Of a stretch of DNA of 13,595 nt, positions 7,232 through 13,595 are shown piece after piece (the stretch's first letter is position 1; every line of letters begins with the position of its first letter). The notes beneath the pieces were generated by a model that worked only from the letters and a program-made list of their open reading frames with translations, had not been told where the DNA came from and did not search any database. This DNA comes from an uncultured Clostridia bacterium (GTDB lineage: Bacteria; Bacillota; Clostridia; Christensenellales; Borkfalkiaceae). The position numbers and the translations under genes were made by a program. The DNA is taken from the NCBI GenBank assembly GCA_947630775.1, contig CANRIY010000036.1, positions 1-13,595 of the forward strand, written 5' to 3'.

Positions 7232-7573
7232 ATGAATATAAGCCGCAAGTTTATAGATTGGAAAGCTACAGGGTACCAACTGTTTCAGCTCCGCAACGAG
7301 AACATTGCCCTCAGGCGGTACGTTTGCAGCAATCTCAAAAAGGGTACCGATAAGTGCAAGAACGAAGAGGAAAAAGATTGCAGCTCGTGCAACGTCATCT
7401 ATATGGACAGGAACATCAGCCGTCCCGAACTTGCGGAGGTCTTCGGCGTCAGTGAAGCCCTGATCAACAACTGGGAGACCGCGCGGTCGCATATCGACAT
7501 AGAGGATCTGCTCTTTTATTGCCAGATCGCGCAGGTGAAATTGGAGGAGATCCTGGTGTTTTATCAGCCATAG
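7232..7573 (+). CDS. Small helix-turn-helix protein with a cysteine cluster
   Basis: This 113-residue protein is probably a DNA-binding regulator. Residues about 61-85 (ISRPELAEVFGVSEALINNW) fit an XRE-like helix-turn-helix. The following helical stretch is acidic. The N-terminal half has four cysteines at 32, 42, 50 and 53, ending in C-S-S-C, which could hold a metal ion or form a redox switch. There is no ribosome site before the ATG at 7232 and none before the internal ATG at 7403. A consensus -10 box ending 6 nt upstream supports leaderless translation from 7232. It stands alone between a membrane protein gene and the ClpP-like operon, on the same strand, so it may regulate either. I do not recognise a named family. 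Confidence 0.7.
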   Translation: MNISRKFIDWKATGYQLFQLRNENIALRRYVCSNLKKGTDKCKNEEEKDCSSCNVIYMDRNISRPELAEVFGVSEALINNWETARSHIDIEDLLFYCQIAQVKLEEILVFYQP

Positions 7574-7597
7574 CAAGGCAGCGGATCATCGCCCGAA

Positions 7598-7632
7598 GAA
7601 TCTTGTAGAAACTACAAGGTTCTTTTCTTTTT
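7598..7632 (+). terminator. Intrinsic terminator after the HTH gene
   Basis: Arms 7598-7608 and 7612-7622 pair over about 11 bp (one G-U) around an AAA loop, followed by TTTTCTTTTT. It lies 24 nt after the HTH stop codon and separates that gene from the ClpP-like operon. Confidence 0.8.
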
Positions 7633-7641
7633 GTACAATAT

Positions 7642-7677
7642 CTTGTCCGCGGCGGCATTTTTTTGCCGCGGGACAAG
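7642..7677 (+). other. Large GC-rich hairpin before the ClpP-like operon
   Basis: CTTGTCC (7642-7648) pairs with GGACAAG (7671-7677). Inside it, CG and CGGCA pair with TGCCG and CG, with two single-G bulges and a loop of six T. No U-tract follows, so it is not a classical terminator. The T-rich loop and the place between a terminator and a possible -10 (TATATA, near 7690) suggest a regulatory or protein-binding site. The remaining leader, 7678-7842, shows no clear -35 box and no credible small gene. Confidence 0.5.
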
Positions 7678-7842
7678 GTGAAACGCGGGTATATATAAGT
7701 GAGGATCGGGTGCGGGAAAACGCACGGATCTTCGGGAGGAAAAAGAGAGGCTTACGGAAAAAGAAGCAGAAAAAGACCGCCGCTCATGGAAACAGACCGC
7801 ACCCAAGCAGACAAAGGAGAGAATTTGATAAGGAGAAGAACA

Positions 7843-8448
7843 ATGACGGAAAAGAAGGAAGAATTTTCATGGCAGTACAGCTTAAAGCGGAATACCATCA
7901 ATATCTTCGAGCCGATCACGGCGGAGACGGCGGAGCGTGTGATCAGCCAGCTTCAATATCTTGACGATAAATTCCGCACGGATGAAGTGCCGGTGGAGGA
8001 GCGCATCATCACCATTCAGATCGACAGCCCGGGCGGGAGCGTCTCGGACGGGCTTGCCATCTATGATACGATGAACTACATCGACGCAAAGATCGCGACG
8101 GTGGGGCTTGGGATGTGTGCGAGCATGGCGGCATTTTTGCTCTCTTCGGGAACAAGAGGAATGCGCCGCGCCACCGAGAACTGCGAGATCCTCATCCACC
8201 AGCCCCTCGGCGGGGCGAGCGGACAGGCGTCGGATATCATCATCGCCGCAAACCACATCGAACGCATCCGCGCAAGGCTCAACAAGATCATGGCGGAAAA
8301 TACGCACCAACCCATCCGGAAGATCCAAAAGGATACCGACCGCGACACCATCATGACTGCCGCCGACGCGAAGGCGTACGGGCTCATCGACCAAGTGATC
8401 CCCAGCCGGAATAAAGCCAAAGGAGGAAAGACATGTTTGACCATCTGA
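7843..8448 (+). CDS. ClpP-like serine protease (Clp proteolytic subunit paralogue)
   Basis: This 201-residue protein has the length and fold signature of ClpP. The motif IQIDSPGGSVSDGLAIYD (58-75) forms the oxyanion region. S94 in GMCASMAAFLLSSG is the nucleophile and H119 in ILIHQPLGGASGQASDI is the general base. The DTDRD run (164-168) contains the catalytic Asp. All triad residues are present, so it should be an active peptidase forming barrel-shaped rings, dependent on a partner ATPase for folded substrates. AAGGAG 7 nt before the ATG at 7843 decides the start; the upstream in-frame extension is basic, low-complexity leader sequence. It is the first gene of a compact operon and overlaps the next gene by 16 nt. 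The usual clpX, clpA or tig neighbours are missing. With no capsid or portal gene nearby, a phage prohead protease is less likely but not excluded. Confidence 0.9.
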   Translation: MTEKKEEFSWQYSLKRNTINIFEPITAETAERVISQLQYLDDKFRTDEVPVEERIITIQIDSPGGSVSDGLAIYDTMNYIDAKIATVGLGMCASMAAFLLSSGTRGMRRATENCEILIHQPLGGASGQASDIIIAANHIERIRARLNKIMAENTHQPIRKIQKDTDRDTIMTAADAKAYGLIDQVIPSRNKAKGGKTCLTI

Positions 8449-8644
8449 CGGAAACCATGCTCAAAAGTTACTATATCGCCGAAAACACCGTCGGGCGTTT
8501 CTGTGCCGACAAGCGTCCGCTCTTCTTCGCCTATGCAAACATTTTTCTTTTGCCGCAGGAAGAGGCGGAGCGGATCTTTGCGCTGTCGCAGGCGCGGGAG
8601 GTCGCGGCGATCCAAAGTGAACGCGAATACCATCAATATCTTCG
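7890..8644. repeat. Pair of exact 20-nt direct repeats in different reading frames
   Basis: GAATACCATCAATATCTTCG occurs at 7890-7909, inside the ClpP-like gene, and at 8625-8644, inside the next gene. The flanking bases differ at once on both sides. The two copies are read in different frames (NTINIF in the first, EYHQYL in the second), so shared protein ancestry does not explain the identity. Confidence 0.7.
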
Positions 8645-10049
8645 CATGAAGCAATATCTTTCCATGAACGGCCGTCCCCACGAAGGCGATCCCGAGACCG
8701 ACGGGATCATCGACCTGAAAGGGACTGCCTTCACTGCGGCGCTCAACCTTCATCTCTTGTACGATGCAAAGGATGTGCGCTCGGTCGCCTGTGAAAATCT
8801 GACGCTTGCCGCCGAAAACGGGACCGTGCTTGCGCTCAATGCGCTCGGCGTCCTGCAGACGGAGGGGATCGTGTTCCATAAAGACGGGGCGGAGGGGCTC
8901 AAAAAGATCCTCTGCGCGGCGGAGTGGAACAGTGAGGAAGGCCTGTTTGCAGCTCTTTATTACGATCCCGAAAATCGGGAAAAGTATCTCGAATGCCTGC
9001 ATAGCTGCCTTATCCGCAACGGGCATGCCGAAGTTTTCGAAAAAGTGCGGGAGAAGTACGGCTCCTATGGAAAGGGGCGGCACAGGGAGTATCGGCTCCT
9101 CGAAAAGGCGTTCCGTCAGGGGATCATCAAGCGGGACGTCTACAACAAATCTTATGCGCGGCTCGTCTATTCGGGGATCCTCGGCGAGCGCGACAAGGAG
9201 GCCCTGCTCCTCACGCCGAACAAGGACCTGTTCGCCGAAGCGAGTTCGCTTCCCTTGAAACTCGGGCGCGGAAAGGCGGAATTTCATGCGGATGCGCTTG
9301 ACGGAGTCCGTCCAGACCGCCCTGAGGAGCACGATCACGTTCTGTGTGCGCTCGGGAATACCGACCTCAGGACCTTGGCGGGATACCGTCCGCTCTGCTT
9401 CGTGTCGGACAGCGAATATATGCTCGGCTATTATGCGGCTCTGCTTGAAAATTGTTTTGAGGCGTCCCATGTCGAGCGGATCGACGTCAGCGACCTCGTG
9501 GATTACGACTTCGAGCCCACAAAGAACAACATTTTCGTGCGCAGCTGTGATGAGGACGCATTCAATATCTACCTGCTCACCTTCCGCGGGGAGATCGCGA
9601 ACAGGGCGTTCGACATGGCAAAGAATTTTTTGCAGAGCAGCAAGCGCGGGAAGTACCGTCTGAACCATCCGGGCGTGGCGCTCGACCTCTCTTCCGTGCT
9701 TCCCGTCTGCTTCTGCGACAGGGAGAATGCCAAAAACCTGAAACCCTACTGCGACATGATCCGCATCGCCGAGCTCACCGCAAGGGAAAAGCGTCTTTTT
9801 ACGGAAAGGATCGTGCGGGAAAAGGGAAGCGTCTACGGCGTGAAGGAGCTCACGGTGCAGGAGGGGCTTTCCGAGGCTCTCTCCGCATACGGCATCGACG
9901 AGATCGACAGGGCGGTCGACGCCGCCGTGCGCGCGCACCGTACGGAAAAACTTCTTCTTACGGAATCCTTGGTGCGTCCCTATATCGGAAGTATCGGGAC
10001 GAAGAAAAAAGCATTCGGCTTCGGAGGGAGCATTCATGACGAATTTTAA
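8433..10049 (+). CDS. Uncharacterised protein: Sel1-like helices plus degenerate AAA+-like module
   Basis: I do not recognise this 538-residue protein as a named family. There is no signal peptide or membrane segment. Residues about 100-200 contain helical hairpins of Sel1/TPR character (for example ACENLTLAAENGTVLALNALG). The region about 317-510 looks like an AAA+ core. A hydrophobic strand CFVSDSEYM stands where Walker A would be expected, but no GxxGxGKT exists. LPVCFCDRENAKNLKPYCD (423-441) fits a sensor-1 strand and its following loop. TAREKRLFTERIVREKGSVYGV and a four-helix lid (470-510) resemble the Lon/Clp lid. It would thus be a non-ATP-binding relative of a protease ATPase, or an adaptor. 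AAAGGAGG precedes the ATG. The gene overlaps the ClpP-like gene by 16 nt and the next gene by 14 nt, implying coupled translation. A role as substrate-delivery or scaffold partner of the ClpP-like protease is inference. Confidence 0.75.
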   Translation: MFDHLTETMLKSYYIAENTVGRFCADKRPLFFAYANIFLLPQEEAERIFALSQAREVAAIQSEREYHQYLRMKQYLSMNGRPHEGDPETDGIIDLKGTAFTAALNLHLLYDAKDVRSVACENLTLAAENGTVLALNALGVLQTEGIVFHKDGAEGLKKILCAAEWNSEEGLFAALYYDPENREKYLECLHSCLIRNGHAEVFEKVREKYGSYGKGRHREYRLLEKAFRQGIIKRDVYNKSYARLVYSGILGERDKEALLLTPNKDLFAEASSLPLKLGRGKAEFHADALDGVRPDRPEEHDHVLCALGNTDLRTLAGYRPLCFVSDSEYMLGYYAALLENCFEASHVERIDVSDLVDYDFEPTKNNIFVRSCDEDAFNIYLLTFRGEIANRAFDMAKNFLQSSKRGKYRLNHPGVALDLSSVLPVCFCDRENAKNLKPYCDMIRIAELTAREKRLFTERIVREKGSVYGVKELTVQEGLSEALSAYGIDEIDRAVDAAVRAHRTEKLLLTESLVRPYIGSIGTKKKAFGFGGSIHDEF

Positions 10050-11748
10050 TGAACTTTTGAACGGGTATGAAAATACCGAATATTACAGATATGACGACCT
10101 CGGCGCGTCGTTTCCGAACAGTTTTTGGTACGACGAGCTTCCAAAGCACGAAGTGACGGGGGTGTTGAAGTCCTGCCGTTACGTGAACGGGCGGCTCCTC
10201 CAGACCTATTCGGAGAAGGAGAACCACGTCGGGGTGATTGCGGCGACGCGGCTCGGGAAAACGACTTCCTACGTCATCCCGACCGTTCTGTCTTTTGCGC
10301 GGGCGAAGAATAAGAAGAGCATGGTCATCTCCGATCCCAAGGGGGAGATCTACCGCCACACGGCGGCGGCGCTCCGTGCGGAGGGGTACGAGATCCTCTT
10401 TCTCAACTTCCGTGATTACAAACATTCCGAATGCTGGAATCCCCTGACGCCGATCTATCGGAAATATCATTCGATCTTCAACATCTACAATGAGATCGAA
10501 GTGGTGGAGACCGAAAACGGTCCGCGCAACCGCCTGCACGGGAAGGTGTATGAGGATCAGACCGAGCTCAACGACTACTTAGAGCAGTGGGAAAGTCTCA
10601 TGACCGAGGAGGTGGGGAATGATATCGACGGGGTCGCCGCCATGATCGTTCCGCAGAGCAAGGCAAACGACCCGTACTGGGACGACAGCAGCCGCGAGCT
10701 CCTCAAGGCCTTCCTCTGGGCGATGTTAGAGGACAGCCGCCCCGAACTTTTGGGCGACTCGGGCAGAACGCAGGTCACGGAGGAGACCTTCTCCTTCGCA
10801 ACGATCATTACACTGGCGGGATCCTTGAACAATTCCGAGTCGGATTTCGACGGGGGATATTTTACGAAGCGTCCCGATACCTCCCGCGCCCGCCAGATCG
10901 AGAAGGCGAGCATCCCGGAAGGCGTCAAAATTACGCGCCAGTGCATCACAAGCGTGTTCGCATCGCACTTGTCCATATTCCGTGAAAGCGCGATGCGGCT
11001 CGTCACAAGCTGTAACTCCTTCGATATGAACATTCTCACGGAAGACAGACCCGTTGCGCTCTTCATCGACTACCGCGACGAACTCAAAGTGCATTTCAAA
11101 GTCATCAGCCTGTTCATTCAGGACGCCTATCGGCTTCTCATCGAACATGCCAACATGCAGCCCGACGGCAAACGGAACATTCCCTTCTATTTCATCCTTG
11201 ACGAATTCGGGAACTTTCCGCCGATGAAGGACTTCGAGACGACGATCTCCGCCTGCGCGGGACGCAATATCTTCTTCATCCTGATCATCCAGTCCTATGC
11301 GCAGCTCAACAGCGTGTACGGGGACGCCGTCGCCGCCATCATACGGGACAACCTCAACATGCACATCTTTTTCGGTTCGAATAACCCTCAGACGCTCGAG
11401 GAATTCTCAGTGGAATGCGGACAGGTCACGCGGATCGCGCCCGCCTCGGTTTTGAACGGAAATGGGGCGGAGATGGATTCCTATCAGTTCGAGACCATCC
11501 GCCTGATCCCCAAGAGCATGCTCTCTCACTTCTCCCTCGGCGAGTGCATCGTCACGGAGGCGAACTGCGGATATGTGCTCTTTTCCAAGTTAGAGCGCTA
11601 CTATCTCTGCAAGGAATTCACCGAGATCCCGCTCTCCGACGAGAAAGAGTATGTGGGGAGGGCGAATCCGTTCGATAAAAAATACACCTTCCGTTTCAGC
11701 TTCAGGGATGCGATGCAGAGGAAGATCAGAGACGTTTTGGATTACTAA
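10036..11748 (+). CDS. VirD4/TraG-like DNA-transfer ATPase without membrane helices
   Basis: This 570-residue P-loop ATPase belongs to the type IV coupling protein (T4SS DNA transfer, VirD4/TraG) superfamily. Walker A is IAATRLGKTTS, with K75 and T76. Next come the family strand MVISDPKGEIY and the Walker B FILDEFGNFPPMKDF, with D389 and E390. The motif IIQSYAQLNSVYG, then IRDNLNMHIFFG and LEEFSVECGQVTRI, are the usual coupling-protein C-terminal features. The normal two N-terminal membrane helices are missing: the protein starts with a soluble stretch of about 60 residues. It would therefore be cytosolic or recruited by a partner. No relaxase, VirB4 or pore gene is visible. GGAGG lies just upstream of the ATG, inside the preceding gene, and the two genes overlap by 14 nt. 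It may pump or remodel DNA or protein, but the substrate is unknown. Confidence 0.85.
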   Translation: MTNFNELLNGYENTEYYRYDDLGASFPNSFWYDELPKHEVTGVLKSCRYVNGRLLQTYSEKENHVGVIAATRLGKTTSYVIPTVLSFARAKNKKSMVISDPKGEIYRHTAAALRAEGYEILFLNFRDYKHSECWNPLTPIYRKYHSIFNIYNEIEVVETENGPRNRLHGKVYEDQTELNDYLEQWESLMTEEVGNDIDGVAAMIVPQSKANDPYWDDSSRELLKAFLWAMLEDSRPELLGDSGRTQVTEETFSFATIITLAGSLNNSESDFDGGYFTKRPDTSRARQIEKASIPEGVKITRQCITSVFASHLSIFRESAMRLVTSCNSFDMNILTEDRPVALFIDYRDELKVHFKVISLFIQDAYRLLIEHANMQPDGKRNIPFYFILDEFGNFPPMKDFETTISACAGRNIFFILIIQSYAQLNSVYGDAVAAIIRDNLNMHIFFGSNNPQTLEEFSVECGQVTRIAPASVLNGNGAEMDSYQFETIRLIPKSMLSHFSLGECIVTEANCGYVLFSKLERYYLCKEFTEIPLSDEKEYVGRANPFDKKYTFRFSFRDAMQRKIRDVLDY

Positions 11749-11758
11749 GGAGGGGAAT

Positions 11759-13595
11759 ATGGGAAACTACCAAGAAATTTATGACTACATCAAGACACAG
11801 CGGGAGGTATCGATCCCCGAATTGCAGAAGAAGTTTTCGGCGAACTATCTCGATATCTCCAAGATCATCGCGGAGCTCGTTTCGAAGGAAGTGATCCGTT
11901 TGGATGCGGGCGTAAGGTATACCGTCTTGGAAAGGAGCGGAGTGCAGGAAAACACGGAACAGGACGCCGACGACGACGCCGATGATGACGACAACGCCGA
12001 CGACTACGTTGAAAATAATTATTCCGAGATCTACGACGCCGTGCTTCATGGCGTAGAGGACGGGGTGATGCTGACCGAATCGGACGGTGAGCACTATCTT
12101 GTCCCCGACGGGCCGCAGATCGACGGAAAGGAGATCCGCTTCAGGATCGAAATTTTGGATGACGACCTCTATCTTACGGACGACGGGTTCGCCCTCCTCA
12201 CCCTTCAGGACCGCGTGCCGTTCGAACACAGGGAAGTTTACGATTGTATCGCTCCCATCGTGGAACGGTATCATCTCGGCATGGACGGGGACGAACTGCG
12301 CATCAAAGTCGAATTCCCTGAGGACATTTTAGCCTGTATGCTGCGTCTCTATGCCGCGATGGACCGCATCGTCTCCATCGATGAAGAAAACGCCGCGATC
12401 CTTGCCGAGCGCGACATGGAGGACGGCAGGATCTGGGGGATCGTAAGGGGCATTCTGGCTTCCGAACCCGGACTGAGCCGCGGGGAGCTCGTCCTGCACA
12501 TGAAGGAGCGCTACGAAAGCGTGAAGGACGGCGGGGACATCGACGAGATCGTTCTGTCCGCAAGGGCGGTGAAAGAGTTTTCAAGAATGTCTGACAAGGA
12601 CTTTTTATTGAGCCGCGATCTTATTTTGAAAAACATCAACGGGCAAAATGCAGACGCGGCAACGGACGAAAAACAGGACACTTCCGCAGCGGACGAAGAG
12701 GATGAGGCGGAGAAGGATGTTCTGTTTGCGCGTGAGAGAGTTTCGGCGGACGAAATGATGCGCCAAGCGGACAAAAAAGAAAAAGAGGGTTCGCTCCTCT
12801 TCGCCATCGGGAAGGAGGTCGGCGGGGGACCCGTGTACGGCGATCTGACGGAGCTCAAACATATCTTGATCGGCGGAGCGGGCGGATCTGGCAAATCCAT
12901 GTTCCTCCAAACGATGATCTATAGCTTCCTGACCGCCTACACGCCCCATGACGTGCGGCTCATTCTGTGCGATCCCCACAAGGCAGAGTTTTCGCTCTGC
13001 AAAGGATCGCCCTATCTCCTCACGGGAGAGATCGTAACAGAGGCAGATGAGCTCGTCCGTGCCCTTCATTGGACGATCGGGGAGATGGAACGCAGGTATC
13101 TGCTCTTTGAAAAAAAGAGCGCGGCGGGGGAAGCCGTCAGAAATTTCGGCGAATACAATGCGTCGTGCAGGGATGATGAGGAGAAGCTCCCCCGCATCGT
13201 CATCATGATCGACGCCTACGAGAATTTTGTCAGAAGGGCAAAGCACAGCATCGAGGAAGGCATTCAGCGTCTGGTGCAAAAGGCGCGTGCGGCGGGGATC
13301 CATCTCGTGATCGCAACGCAGGATCCCGATACCGTGACGGGTGTGCTGAAAGCGAATTTTTCGACGCGCATCGCGTTCCACGTGTCTCGGGAGCGGGATT
13401 CCCTCATTCTCCTCGATGAGAGGGGCGCGGAATACTTGGCCGGCGCGGGCGCTATGCTGATGAAGAGCGACGCCGCTCCCCGCTGTAAACACATTCAGGC
13501 CGCCTATGTTTCCATGGGGGAACGGTGCGCGGAGGTTGCGGTCGCCAAGGCGGTGTATGTGCCGTACTTCAACGAGGATGCCAAGCAATTTATCT
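11759..13595 (+). CDS. FtsK/SpoIIIE-like ATPase with winged-helix and DUF1828-like N-terminal domains (3' end outside window)
   Basis: 612 residues are visible and the frame is open to the window end. Residues 1-57 resemble a winged helix (YQEIYDYIKTQ to VRYTVL). Next comes an Asp-rich linker (69-82), and then a DUF1828-like domain (about 95-205) with LYLTDDGFALLTLQ. A second helical or winged region lies at about 225-290, followed by an acidic linker. The FtsK-type motor starts at about 345. It has Walker A GGAGGSGKS (K379, S380), LILCDPHKAEFSLCKGSPYLL where FtsK has a DPK-type motif, IVIMIDAYENF for Walker B, and IATQDPDTVTGVLKANFSTRIAFHVS. In Walker B the usual Glu after D485 is Ala, with a Glu two residues on, and the ATQRP motif reads ATQDP. 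No membrane segments are seen. TAAGGAGG at the preceding stop codon is the ribosome site. It is more likely an accessory translocase or secretion-type ATPase than the cell-division FtsK. Confidence 0.85.
   Translation, partial: MGNYQEIYDYIKTQREVSIPELQKKFSANYLDISKIIAELVSKEVIRLDAGVRYTVLERSGVQENTEQDADDDADDDDNADDYVENNYSEIYDAVLHGVEDGVMLTESDGEHYLVPDGPQIDGKEIRFRIEILDDDLYLTDDGFALLTLQDRVPFEHREVYDCIAPIVERYHLGMDGDELRIKVEFPEDILACMLRLYAAMDRIVSIDEENAAILAERDMEDGRIWGIVRGILASEPGLSRGELVLHMKERYESVKDGGDIDEIVLSARAVKEFSRMSDKDFLLSRDLILKNINGQNADAATDEKQDTSAADEEDEAEKDVLFARERVSADEMMRQADKKEKEGSLLFAIGKEVGGGPVYGDLTELKHILIGGAGGSGKSMFLQTMIYSFLTAYTPHDVRLILCDPHKAEFSLCKGSPYLLTGEIVTEADELVRALHWTIGEMERRYLLFEKKSAAGEAVRNFGEYNASCRDDEEKLPRIVIMIDAYENFVRRAKHSIEEGIQRLVQKARAAGIHLVIATQDPDTVTGVLKANFSTRIAFHVSRERDSLILLDERGAEYLAGAGAMLMKSDAAPRCKHIQAAYVSMGERCAEVAVAKAVYVPYFNEDAKQFI

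Noticed and set aside
7843..8448. Phage prohead protease
   Set aside because: ClpP-like prohead proteases sit beside portal and capsid genes; the neighbours here are ATPases, and the sequence keeps the QPLGG-type motif of true ClpP.
8076..10037. Open frame of 653 codons on the minus strand, across the ClpP-like gene and the following gene
   Set aside because: It spans two plus-strand genes with strong ribosome sites, and it has no domain or start signal of its own.
12605..13588. Open frame of 327 codons on the minus strand, opposite the FtsK-like motor
   Set aside because: The plus frame encodes an FtsK-type Walker A and further motor motifs, so the minus frame is a shadow.

Overview
The window looks like chromosomal DNA from an anaerobic, GC-rich Firmicute (Clostridia; a gut or rumen Christensenellales-like lineage is a guess). 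The grounds are strong AGGAGG ribosome sites, TTGACA/TATAAT promoters, a membrane-anchored glycoside hydrolase family 3 (GH3) enzyme with permuted domains, a GH5 lipoprotein, and a type of intergenic repeat that is common in gut Clostridia genomes. I saw no rRNA, tRNA, CRISPR array, integrase or transposase.

Left part (1-5926), surface glucan degradation. A large GH3 beta-glucosidase-like protein lies on the minus strand, with a membrane segment at each end and a hairpin terminator behind it. It diverges from a plus-strand pair: a GH5 lipoprotein and, 22 nt later, a TetR-type regulator. The 8-bp sequence ATGTTCAC occurs in opposite orientations, once inside the GH3 promoter and once upstream of the GH5 gene. 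This makes shared control by the regulator plausible. The GH5 enzyme probably cuts a beta-glucan outside the cell and the GH3 enzyme probably trims the products at the membrane.

Middle part (5927-7842), small genes and repeats. A 569-nt gene-free stretch holds three exact TTATCCACA (DnaA-box) sequences, two of which form a 15-bp inverted repeat, followed by short direct repeats. Next come a DUF2238/YjdF-like membrane protein behind a near-consensus promoter, and a small cysteine-containing helix-turn-helix protein. The promoter of the latter places the transcript start on the ATG itself, so its mRNA is probably leaderless. Two hairpins follow.

Right part (7843-13595, cut by the window end), an unusual tightly packed operon. 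It encodes a ClpP-like serine protease, a 538-residue protein with Sel1-like helices and what looks like an AAA+ module without a Walker A motif, a VirD4/TraG-like ATPase without membrane helices, and an FtsK/SpoIIIE-like ATPase. The FtsK-like protein has an added N-terminal winged helix and a DUF1828-like domain, and its Walker B motif is altered. The first three genes overlap or nearly so, and the fourth follows after 10 nt, so all four are probably co-expressed. A peptidase joined to two DNA-pump-type ATPases, with no relaxase, mating-pore or capsid gene in view, is the best candidate here for an undescribed system.
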